Origin: Jatrophihabitans sp.
GTDB lineage: Bacteria > Actinomycetota > Actinomycetes > Mycobacteriales > Jatrophihabitantaceae
Direction of reading: 5' to 3'
Length of the DNA stretch: 11,379 nt
NCBI GenBank assembly: GCA_004299665.1
Contig: SCQZ01000407.1
Span: 1-11,379 of the forward strand
Shown here: one piece after another, positions 1-5,940 of the stretch
How positions within the stretch are numbered: the first letter of the stretch is position 1
Layout of the letters: each line of letters starts with the position of its first letter
Made by a program: the position numbers and the translations under genes
Notes under the pieces: model-generated
Database searches by the model: none
What the model was told of the DNA's origin: nothing
What the model saw: only the letters and a program-made list of their open reading frames with translations

Positions 1-597
1 GCCGGACAGAAGGCGCTGCGCGACCACGCGCATGAGGTACTCGCGGCCGGAGTCGACCTGCTCGTCCTGTCGGTGGGAGCTCTGGCCGACCCCGAACTCG
101 CCGCGGCGCTGACCACTGACGGCCCGGGCCGGTTGTTCTACACCAGCGGTGCTATCGGAGGCCTCGACCTGCTCGCCGCGGCACGCCGCCAGGCGCCGTT
201 GACCCACGTCCGGCTGACAACCACCAAGAAGCCGGCAACGATCGCCCAGCCGTGGATGGACCAGGCCACACTGCAACGGTTGCGAACCACGACCGACGCA
301 TTCGACGTGTACCGGGGCACGGCGCGCGATGTACCCATCAAGTTCCCGAAGTCGACGAACGTCGCCGCCGCCCTGGCCCTGGCAACGGGCAACTGGGACC
401 TGGAGGTGATCGTCCGGGCCGACCCAGCCGCGCCGATGACCCGGCACACCATCGACGCCGAAGGCCCGTACGGTCAGTACCGCTTCGAGATCTGCAACGC
501 GCCGGACGAGGCCAACCCCGCAACCAGCAAGATCGTCCCCCACGCCGTGCTACGCACGATCGCAACACTCGCGCACGCCGGAGGACAGGTCCTTTAG
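1..597 (+). CDS. nadX: L-aspartate dehydrogenase, C-terminal part (5' end outside window)
   Basis: This is the last 198 residues of an NAD(P)-dependent L-aspartate dehydrogenase. The enzyme oxidises L-aspartate to iminoaspartate, which quinolinate synthase can use for de novo NAD synthesis in place of NadB. It is cytosolic. The frame is open from base 1 and ends at TAG 595-597. Family hallmarks visible: AGVDLLVLSVGALAD at the end of the Rossmann part, YTSGAIGGLD, TTKKP, FPKSTNVAAALALAT, the segment RHTIDAEGPYGQYRFEICNAP's His and glycine pattern, and the C-terminal NPATSKIVPHAVLR. The family is about 240-270 residues long, so roughly 60-70 N-terminal residues with the GxGxxG nucleotide-binding loop lie upstream of the window. 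An internal GTG at 73 is not a credible start, because conserved sequence continues upstream of it. It converges on the next gene with only 25 bp between, and nothing ties it to the signalling genes that follow. The family call is firm; nadX is the usual symbol. Confidence 0.9.
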   Translation, partial: AGQKALRDHAHEVLAAGVDLLVLSVGALADPELAAALTTDGPGRLFYTSGAIGGLDLLAAARRQAPLTHVRLTTTKKPATIAQPWMDQATLQRLRTTTDAFDVYRGTARDVPIKFPKSTNVAAALALATGNWDLEVIVRADPAAPMTRHTIDAEGPYGQYRFEICNAPDEANPATSKIVPHAVLRTIATLAHAGGQVL

Positions 598-599
598 CA

Positions 600-612
600 G
601 CGCCGACGGCGC
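600..612. terminator. Weak hairpin between convergent genes
   Basis: GCGCC (600-604), loop GAC, GGCGC (608-612) form a perfect 5-bp stem in the 25-bp gap between the convergent stops at 595-597 and 623-625. The stem is symmetrical, so it could act on both strands. No T-run follows on either side. It is therefore at best a weak terminator, and its position is the main argument for it. Confidence 0.3.
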
Positions 613-622
613 GTGTAAGCGG

Positions 623-3600
623 CTACCGGGCCATCGGCTCCGCGACGGCGGCCTGATGCTCGGGCGAGCGCCGCGGCTCGGCCAGGGCGAGCAGGGCCGG
701 CATGGCCTCGGCGGCCGCGCGCTGCCCGGCCTCGCGCAGCACGTCGATCTGGTGCCATTCGAAGAAGCCGACCTCACTGGTCCTGGGTGTGATCACGACG
801 TCCGCCCGGGCCAGCGCGCTCGAGGTGGCGAGCGCGCTGCTCATGAACATCGTGCGCATCAGCGTCTCGGCCATGCCGGGGATCCGGACCGGCCGGGGCG
901 ACGTACGGCCCGAGGACGACCCACCGCCGCCCATGCTGATGTTGACCGCGACGATCGGCCCGTCCGGCGTCCGCTCGAGCGCACCGACGGGAACGTTGTC
1001 CAGTACCGCCCCGTCGACGTGAACCACCCCGCCGAGTCCCAGCGGCGGGAAGACACCGGGTATGCGCAGCGACGCCGCCACCGCGTCGCTCACCGATCCG
1101 CGCGAGTGGATCACCGGCATGCGGTGCATGAGGTCGACGCTCACGACGTGCAGTTCGCGCGGCAGTTCCTCGAACAGGCGGTCCCCGAAGTGCCGGCGCA
1201 GCGCCGTCCGCGTGCGCTCACCCTTGATGAGCCCGCGCCGGGGCAGCGTGATGTCACCGAGCGGGTTGCGGCGGACGAACTCCTCGTACACCACGGCGTC
1301 GATCTCGTCCGCGCTGAGGCCTTCTGCCAGAAACGCTGCGACGACGGCACCGGCACTGGTGCCCGCCACGCGGTCGACCAGTATCCCGGCCCGCTCCAAT
1401 TCCTCGATGACGCCCAGATGGGCGAGCGACCGGGCGCCACCGCCGGCGAGTACGAGTCCGATCGCGCGCTGCGCGAGGCGGGCGGACAGGCCTCGCAGCG
1501 CGATCTCGAGATCGGCCCCCGCGGACGCGCGATGCACGGAGATCGGCGTGGCCCATTCGTGCCACGCCAGCAGGTCCGGCCGGCTCGGATCGGCTCCGAC
1601 GATGACGACGTCGCAGTCCTGATGCGCAGCGAGAAGGGAAGCGTGCGGCGGGGTCGGGCCGGTGGCGACGAAGACGACGCGGTCGGCGCTACGCAGGCAG
1701 AACGCCCGGTAGTCGTCGTCACCGTACGGCGCGGTCAACACGACGCGATCGTGAGCGTTCTCGGCGCGCTCGAGTCCGGAGCCGGTCACGACGCCCGGAT
1801 CGGTGACCCGCAGATGACGGCTCATGGATCGCACCAGTGCCGCGGACACCTCGCGCGTCGGCGCGTCCGGATCGGTCCCGACGACCGCGACCACCCGGCC
1901 GGGGCTCGGCGGGACGACCGGCGGAGTGAGTTGCTGCAGGCGGGCCGCGATCCGACGTCCCAACGCCAGCGGGAGATCCGGCTGGGCACGGCTCAGTCGC
2001 GCGAACGCCTCGGCCGTCAGCAACTCCACCCTGCTGTCGCGCCGCGCGCGGATCGAGGCCGAGCGCGGCTCGTCGGTGAGCAGCGCCAACTCGCCGATGA
2101 CGTCGCCGGACCCGAGACGGGACACGACCAGATCATCGATCAGCACCTCGAGCTGGCCGGACCGCACCACGTACAGCCCGTCGGCCGCGTCGCCCTGCCG
2201 GAACAAGAACTCGCCTGCCGCCAGTTCGACCGGCACCAGCGCGGCTTCCAGCGCAGACCGGCTGCGTTCGGACAGCGATGCGAACAGGCTGAGTTCCCAC
2301 CGCTCGCTCGCGGGCGTCGCGACGACGGGTTCGGGCGTCTCGGCTGCCGGCGACGCCTGCTCGGCGGGGCGGTGGACGACCGCCATCGCGGTCGGGACGT
2401 GGTCGCGTCCCAGGAAGAGGGCCAGCACCGCGACGAGCGCGAAGCAGCCGGCGGAGAAGGCCCATCCGTGCCGGAACGCCGCGGCGGCCGTCGCCGCGCT
2501 GGGATTGCCGATGATCGCCACGAGGATCGCGATGCCGAGTACGGCGCCGAACTGCCGCGTGCTCGACACCGCTGCCGACGCTGCCGCGTAGCGGCCGCCG
2601 GGGACGCCGACCAGGGCGGCGCCCGTCACGATGGGCAAGGTGGCCCCGACGCCGATGCCGCTGATGATCTGGCCGGGCAGCCACTGCCCCAGGAAGTCCG
2701 GACGCAGACCGATCCGGGTCGCGTACCAGGTGAGCGCGAGCGCCCACACGATCGCGCCGATGACGACGACCGGCCGGTGTCCGCGGTGCTCGGCCAACCG
2801 GCCCAGCAGGGCCGCCGCGACGGCCGCGGCGAGTGCGCCGGGGGCGACCGCCAGGCCGGCGTCCAGCAGCGAGTAGCCCCACACGTAGCGCAGCCACAGG
2901 ATGTGCGTCAGCCCGTACGCGTAGAAGCCGGCGCCGGCGACGAGCGTGACGACGTTGGCCACGGCGAAGCGCCTGGTGCGCAGCAGGGCGGGATCGAGCA
3001 TCGGCACCGGGTGCCGGGCGTTCTGGACACCGAACGCCACCAGCACCGCGAGCGCGACCGCGAGGCAGATCAGCAACCGCGCGCTCGTCCACCCCCAGTC
3101 GTGACCCTGGACGATGCCGAGGGTCAGTCCCGTCAACGCAGCGATGAGCAGGAACGTCCCGAGCACGTCCGGCAACCGGCGCCGCCCCGGCGCGCGGCTC
3201 TCGACCGTGGCGCGGCGCGCGAGCACGACCGCCAGCAGCCCCAGCGGGATGTTGATGACGAAGGCCCACCGCCAGTTGCCGGCGTTGACCAGCGCGCCAC
3301 CGACCGGTGGCCCCAACCCCGCCGCCAGCGCGGCCGTCGCACCCCAGAGGGTGACACCCTCGGTGAGCCGGTGATCGGGGAACGCGTCGATGACCATGGC
3401 GAGTGACGCGGGCACGAGCACGGCACAGCCCAGACCCTGCACGACGCGCGACGCGATCAGCATCCCCACCGATGTCGACGCGGCGCAGGCAACCGAGGCG
3501 AGCGTGAAGACCAGCGTGCCGAACACGAACGTGCGGCGCCGGCCCAACAGGTCGGCGAACCTGCCGGATGCAACCAGGAAGCCCGCGAACACGACGTTGT

Positions 3601-3787
3601 AGGCGTTCAGCACCCACGACAGGGTGGACAGCGACGACCCCGGGAACGATGCCCTGATGCTGGGGAACGCGACGTTGACGACCGTCGAGTCGAGGAAGGC
3701 CAGGAACGCCCCGAAGCCTGCCACCGCGAGTACGGCGGCAGGCTTCGGCTGCCTTCGCGACCTCACCTGCACGGTGGCATCGGTCAT
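623..3787 (-). CDS. MFS transporter - cNMP-binding domain - patatin phospholipase fusion
   Basis: A 1054-residue membrane protein in three parts. Residues 1-465 are a 14-TM drug:H+ antiporter-2 type MFS: FLDSTVVNVAF (31-41), loop motif GRFADLLGRRR (75-85), GLGPPVGG (157-164) and NWRWAFVINIPLG (171-183). Residues about 498-620 are a CRP-type cyclic-nucleotide domain whose phosphate cassette is intact (IGELALL at 564-570 with Glu566; RSAS with Arg575). Residues 630-770 match the linker of the neuropathy-target-esterase family (DYRAFCLRSADRVVFVA). Residues about 775-1040 are patatin: oxyanion loop AGGGARS (781-787), nucleophile Ser811 in GTSAG, and Asp925 in DGA. Expected activity is (lyso)phospholipid or fatty-ester hydrolysis at the cytoplasmic membrane face, gated by a cyclic nucleotide. 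The transported substrate is unknown. From memory, M. tuberculosis Rv3239c and Rv3728 have this architecture and nearly this length. The ATG at 3787 has AAGGGGA eight bases upstream. It is divergent from the MBL gene. Confidence 0.93.
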   Translation of the reverse strand: MTDATVQVRSRRQPKPAAVLAVAGFGAFLAFLDSTVVNVAFPSIRASFPGSSLSTLSWVLNAYNVVFAGFLVASGRFADLLGRRRTFVFGTLVFTLASVACAASTSVGMLIASRVVQGLGCAVLVPASLAMVIDAFPDHRLTEGVTLWGATAALAAGLGPPVGGALVNAGNWRWAFVINIPLGLLAVVLARRATVESRAPGRRRLPDVLGTFLLIAALTGLTLGIVQGHDWGWTSARLLICLAVALAVLVAFGVQNARHPVPMLDPALLRTRRFAVANVVTLVAGAGFYAYGLTHILWLRYVWGYSLLDAGLAVAPGALAAAVAAALLGRLAEHRGHRPVVVIGAIVWALALTWYATRIGLRPDFLGQWLPGQIISGIGVGATLPIVTGAALVGVPGGRYAAASAAVSSTRQFGAVLGIAILVAIIGNPSAATAAAAFRHGWAFSAGCFALVAVLALFLGRDHVPTAMAVVHRPAEQASPAAETPEPVVATPASERWELSLFASLSERSRSALEAALVPVELAAGEFLFRQGDAADGLYVVRSGQLEVLIDDLVVSRLGSGDVIGELALLTDEPRSASIRARRDSRVELLTAEAFARLSRAQPDLPLALGRRIAARLQQLTPPVVPPSPGRVVAVVGTDPDAPTREVSAALVRSMSRHLRVTDPGVVTGSGLERAENAHDRVVLTAPYGDDDYRAFCLRSADRVVFVATGPTPPHASLLAAHQDCDVVIVGADPSRPDLLAWHEWATPISVHRASAGADLEIALRGLSARLAQRAIGLVLAGGGARSLAHLGVIEELERAGILVDRVAGTSAGAVVAAFLAEGLSADEIDAVVYEEFVRRNPLGDITLPRRGLIKGERTRTALRRHFGDRLFEELPRELHVVSVDLMHRMPVIHSRGSVSDAVAASLRIPGVFPPLGLGGVVHVDGAVLDNVPVGALERTPDGPIVAVNISMGGGGSSSGRTSPRPVRIPGMAETLMRTMFMSSALATSSALARADVVITPRTSEVGFFEWHQIDVLREAGQRAAAEAMPALLALAEPRRSPEHQAAVAEPMAR

Positions 3788-3794
3788 TCTGCAG

Positions 3795-3820
3795 TCCCCT
3801 TGGTACCGGCATGTACAAGG
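3795..3820 (-). promoter_or_regulatory. Ribosome-binding site inside an inverted repeat
   Basis: On the transcript of the MFS-cNMP-patatin gene, CCUUGUAC (3820-3813) can pair with GUACCAAGG (3806-3798) with one bulged C and a 6-base loop. The 3' arm contains the first four bases of the Shine-Dalgarno sequence AAGGGGA (3801-3795). The start ATG is at 3787. If it forms, the stem would partly hide the ribosome site. The same bases could instead be an operator read as double-stranded DNA. The pairing is seen in the sequence; a regulatory effect is inference. Confidence 0.4.
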
Positions 3821-3852
3821 TCAACGGCGGGAACATAGCACTGCGATCAAGA

Positions 3853-3893
3853 GCATGATCGAGCGCGGATCTCGACAATTCGGCATGATCGAG
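3853..3893. repeat. 11-bp direct repeat GCATGATCGAG, 30-bp period
   Basis: GCATGATCGAG occurs at 3853-3863 and again, identical, at 3883-3893. The starts are exactly 30 bp apart, close to three helical turns, so both copies face the same side of the DNA. Between them TCGAG (3859-3863) and CTCGA (3871-3875) also form a small dyad. The position between two divergent genes suits a shared operator. No regulator gene is adjacent. Confidence 0.55.
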
Positions 3894-3904
3894 ACGCAAT
3901 TCGT

Positions 3905-3923
3905 GAAGCGCAAAGCGCGCTTC
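3905..3923. repeat. Perfect 7-bp inverted repeat upstream of the MBL gene
   Basis: GAAGCGC (3905-3911), spacer AAAGC, GCGCTTC (3917-3923). The dyad lies about 50 bp before the GTG start of the MBL hydrolase and just upstream of its candidate -10 box (3941-3946). It could be an operator half-pair or the terminator-like end of a short leader. No T-run follows, so an operator is the likelier of the two. Confidence 0.4.
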
Positions 3924-3970
3924 GATGCCCTCCCATCCGTTAGTGTCTGCGCCGATCGGACGGAGGCGCC

Positions 3971-4822
3971 GTGAAACTTCTGCTGCTCGGTGTGCGAGGC
4001 TCCACACCCACGCCGGGTCCGGAGTTCGTCAGGTACGGCGGCCACACCTCGTGCGTCGCGGTGATTCCGGACGGCGCGCAGGACCCGACGCTCGTGCTCG
4101 ACGCCGGCACCGGGTTGCGCATGCTGTCGACGCGACTGTCCACGCCCGCCTACCGGGGCGCCATCGTCCTGAGTCATCTGCACTGGGATCACGTGCAGGG
4201 CATCCCGTTCTTCGGCGCGGGCGACCGGCACGCCAGCGTCGTCGACGTCTACGTTCCGGCGCAGCGGGGTGAGAGCGGACGCGAGTTGGTGACACGCATG
4301 ATGTCGCCGCCGCTGTTCCCCATCGAGCCGGGCGGCCTGAACGGCGACTGGACCTTCCACACCCTCGACGCCGGTTCCTACGAGATCGGCGGCTTCACGG
4401 TGCGAACGGCCGATCTGGCCCACAAGGGTGGGCGCACCTTCGGTTACCGCATCGAGGACGCTGCGAGTTCGATCGCCTACCTGCCCGACCACGGGCCGGT
4501 GCAGGGTTGCAGCCCGGCGGCGCGCGACCTCGTCGCCGGCGTGGACGTCATGCTGCACGACGCGCAGTTCCTCGAGTCCGAGCGTGCGATCGCCGACGAG
4601 TACGGCCACGCCACGGTCGACGACGCGATCCGGCTGGCGGACGAGGCCGGCGCGCGGCGGCTGGTCCTGTTCCACCATTCGCCGGTACGCACCGATGCGC
4701 AGCTCGACGAGCTGGCGAGGTCCATCGACGCCCCCCTGCCCGTCTCCGTCGCCCGGGAGGGACAGCTGATCGATGTGACCGGGTACGCACAGGACGGACA
4801 CGGCGAAATCGGTCATTCCTGA
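3971..4822 (+). CDS. MBL-fold metallohydrolase, candidate phosphodiesterase
   Basis: A 283-residue cytosolic metallo-beta-lactamase-fold hydrolase with no signal peptide or membrane segment. The N-terminus KLLLLGVRGSTPTPGPEF and YGGHTSC (22-28) is typical of the phosphodiesterase-like (COG1235, RNase Z/PhnP-related) branch, and fixes the GTG at 3971 as the start; GGAGG lies 4 bases before it. Metal ligands visible: HLHWDH (69-74), His151 in HKGGRTFGYR, DH (173-174), HD (196-197), GHAT (212-215) and a late His pair in LFHHSP (235-236). This set supports a two-metal site acting on a phosphoester. The motif differs from the HxHLDH signature of class II cyclic nucleotide phosphodiesterases, so hydrolysis of cAMP or cGMP is inferred only from the cyclase and cNMP-domain neighbours. 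Other substrates (cyclic phosphates, RNA ends, lactones) remain possible. It is divergent from the patatin fusion and 128 bp upstream of the secreted-protein gene. Confidence 0.85.
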   Translation: MKLLLLGVRGSTPTPGPEFVRYGGHTSCVAVIPDGAQDPTLVLDAGTGLRMLSTRLSTPAYRGAIVLSHLHWDHVQGIPFFGAGDRHASVVDVYVPAQRGESGRELVTRMMSPPLFPIEPGGLNGDWTFHTLDAGSYEIGGFTVRTADLAHKGGRTFGYRIEDAASSIAYLPDHGPVQGCSPAARDLVAGVDVMLHDAQFLESERAIADEYGHATVDDAIRLADEAGARRLVLFHHSPVRTDAQLDELARSIDAPLPVSVAREGQLIDVTGYAQDGHGEIGHS

Positions 4823-4941
4823 TCAATCGCGGCTAATTACAGCGACATTCCCACGAATGAATGAATATCGGCTGCGAAATCGCTAAAGCCTTGACCTGGA
4901 ACCGGTGCAGCGACGATAGTTGCGCGCGAAATCGAGCATTC
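4803..4941. repeat. Three copies of GCGAAATCG around the secreted-protein promoter
   Basis: GCGAAATCG occurs at 4803-4811, 4874-4882 and 4926-4934. The first and third copies extend to a longer match, GCGAAATCG-NN-CATTC (4803-4818 and 4926-4941). The first copy overlaps the end of the MBL gene, the second lies just before the -35 box at 4891, and the third lies after the expected transcription start and before the ribosome site. In such GC-rich DNA a thrice-repeated AAAT-containing word within 140 bp is unlikely by chance. A short CATTC/GAATG dyad (4846-4859) and three tandem GAAT units (4855-4866) lie between. Confidence 0.5.
4891..4921 (+). promoter_or_regulatory. Promoter of the secreted-protein gene
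   Basis: TTGACC (4891-4896), 18-bp spacer, GATAGT (4915-4920) resembles a housekeeping-sigma promoter, with transcription expected to start near 4927 and a leader of about 24 bases. The same bases also hold GGAAC (4898-4902), 16 bases, then GTT (4919-4921). That fits the GGAAC-N16/17-GTT pattern of many actinobacterial ECF sigma factors. The two readings overlap and cannot be separated by eye. Either way the promoter lies downstream of the in-frame ATG at 4861, which rules that start out. Confidence 0.55.
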
Positions 4942-4950
4942 GGGGGTGCG

Positions 4951-5940
4951 ATGATGTCGACACGGCGCAGGCTGCCGAGCGTTGCGGGGAAAGCGCTGCG
5001 AGCCGCTGCGGTGGCGTTGCTGGTCCTCGCGCTCGGTCAGGTGACCGGCGCCCAGGCAGCATCGATGCCGTACCCGACGCTGATCACGTCCGCGGTGTCC
5101 TCGACCTACCAGTCGCCGTGCGGCAGCACCGACCCGAACTGCGGTGACCCCGGCGTGCTCGTCGTCCAGGGCTCGCCCTTCCTGCTGACGGTGACCCTCA
5201 CGGCCTCGGGGACGCCGGCCGCGTTCACCAAGGCCACCGTGCTCACGCTGACCGCCACCGGGCGCGGGTCGCTCAGTCCCCAGACGGTGACGATGCCGGC
5301 GAACACGTCGCAGTACACCTTCGACACCGTCTCCTACGCGCCGTACGACAACAACGTGCAGGTGAGCGCGGCCGTCGGCGGCAAGGGCAACAAGGCGACG
5401 TCGATCGCCTCCGCCCCGAGCAACTCCTTCACCGTGCTGCAGACGCTCAAGACCGACGGCGCGAGCGTCGGAAGTTCGTTCGCGGACGGGGCCGGCCCCA
5501 CCGCCTGCGCGAGCGTGTCGGCCACCGACCCGGTCTGCGGCTACCTCGTGCTGCAGCACGGCGCGAGCACGTCGGTGCTGCTGTCCACCGGTTCGTGCGC
5601 GCCCCCCGTCGGCTGCAACTCCAGCGGCACGGTCACGCAGATCATCGCCGACCTCACCGACGGTCACGGCAACGCGCTGTACAGCCGGACCGATCCCGCC
5701 ACGCTGATCATCAACTGCTACCGGACGGTGTGCGGGCAGGGCGGCGTCAGCCACCTGCTCGGGCTGGCGGCTGGTAGCGGCGACAACGGCGCGTTGAGCC
5801 AGGCTCCGCCCTGCCCGGCGAAGAACACGATCGGCGCGGACCAGAGCTACTGCACGGACCAGGTGCAGAACGCCCGCGACAACGCCGACGAGTCCTCGAT
5901 CTACGTCCTGTTCTTCCAGGACTTCCGGGGCAGCATCTAG
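4951..5940 (+). CDS. Secreted ten-cysteine protein of unknown family
   Basis: A 329-residue protein I do not recognise. The N-terminus is a clear Sec signal peptide: RRR (5-7), a hydrophobic core at about 18-30 and AQA before a likely cut after residue 36. The mature part has no further membrane segment. Residues about 40-165 are rich in Thr, Val and Ser in alternating beta-strand patterns, like an immunoglobulin-type domain. The second half carries eight of ten cysteines (57, 64, 186, 196, 216, 222, 256, 261, 288, 301), an even number that suits disulfides outside the cell. There is no lipobox, sortase signal or catalytic motif that I can see. GGGGG (4942-4946) precedes two adjacent ATG codons at 4951 and 4954. 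The second has the better 7-base spacing, so the protein may be one residue shorter. The promoter just upstream gives it its own transcript. Its TAG (5938-5940) overlaps the stop of the cyclase gene. Confidence 0.85.
   Translation: MMSTRRRLPSVAGKALRAAAVALLVLALGQVTGAQAASMPYPTLITSAVSSTYQSPCGSTDPNCGDPGVLVVQGSPFLLTVTLTASGTPAAFTKATVLTLTATGRGSLSPQTVTMPANTSQYTFDTVSYAPYDNNVQVSAAVGGKGNKATSIASAPSNSFTVLQTLKTDGASVGSSFADGAGPTACASVSATDPVCGYLVLQHGASTSVLLSTGSCAPPVGCNSSGTVTQIIADLTDGHGNALYSRTDPATLIINCYRTVCGQGGVSHLLGLAAGSGDNGALSQAPPCPAKNTIGADQSYCTDQVQNARDNADESSIYVLFFQDFRGSI

Larger units (their letters stand above)
3788..3970. promoter_or_regulatory. Divergent intergenic region, MFS-cNMP-patatin / MBL hydrolase
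   Basis: This 183-bp region carries the start signals of both neighbours and is visibly more AT-rich than the genes. Leftward, the ribosome site AAGGGGA lies at 3795-3801. Rightward, GGAGG (3962-3966) sits only 4 bases before the GTG start at 3971, and a TAGTGT at 3941-3946 could be a -10 box; no convincing -35 precedes it. TCGACA (3872-3877) with CGCAAT 17 bases on is an alternative weak rightward promoter. I could not pick a clear leftward promoter. Two direct repeats and two inverted repeats, listed separately, make operator function plausible. No coding frame here has gene-like features. Confidence 0.5.

Noticed and set aside
656..3406. A 916-codon open frame on the plus strand opposite the MFS-cNMP-patatin gene.
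   Set aside because: Its translation is Arg/Gly/Asp/Gln-rich with no domain or hydrophobic pattern, while the minus strand carries three recognisable domains. It is a GC-bias shadow.
2133..4007. A 624-codon minus-strand frame overlapping the MFS part and crossing the divergent promoter region.
   Set aside because: It is a +1-type shadow of the MFS frame, rich in Arg and Pro and without membrane helices.
3821..4816. A 331-codon minus-strand frame opposite the MBL gene.
   Set aside because: The plus strand encodes the complete MBL metal-ligand set; the reverse frame has no recognisable feature.
4861..4950. Upstream ATG at 4861 as the start of the secreted protein.
   Set aside because: It lies before the promoter boxes at 4891-4921, and would put 30 polar residues in front of a good signal peptide.
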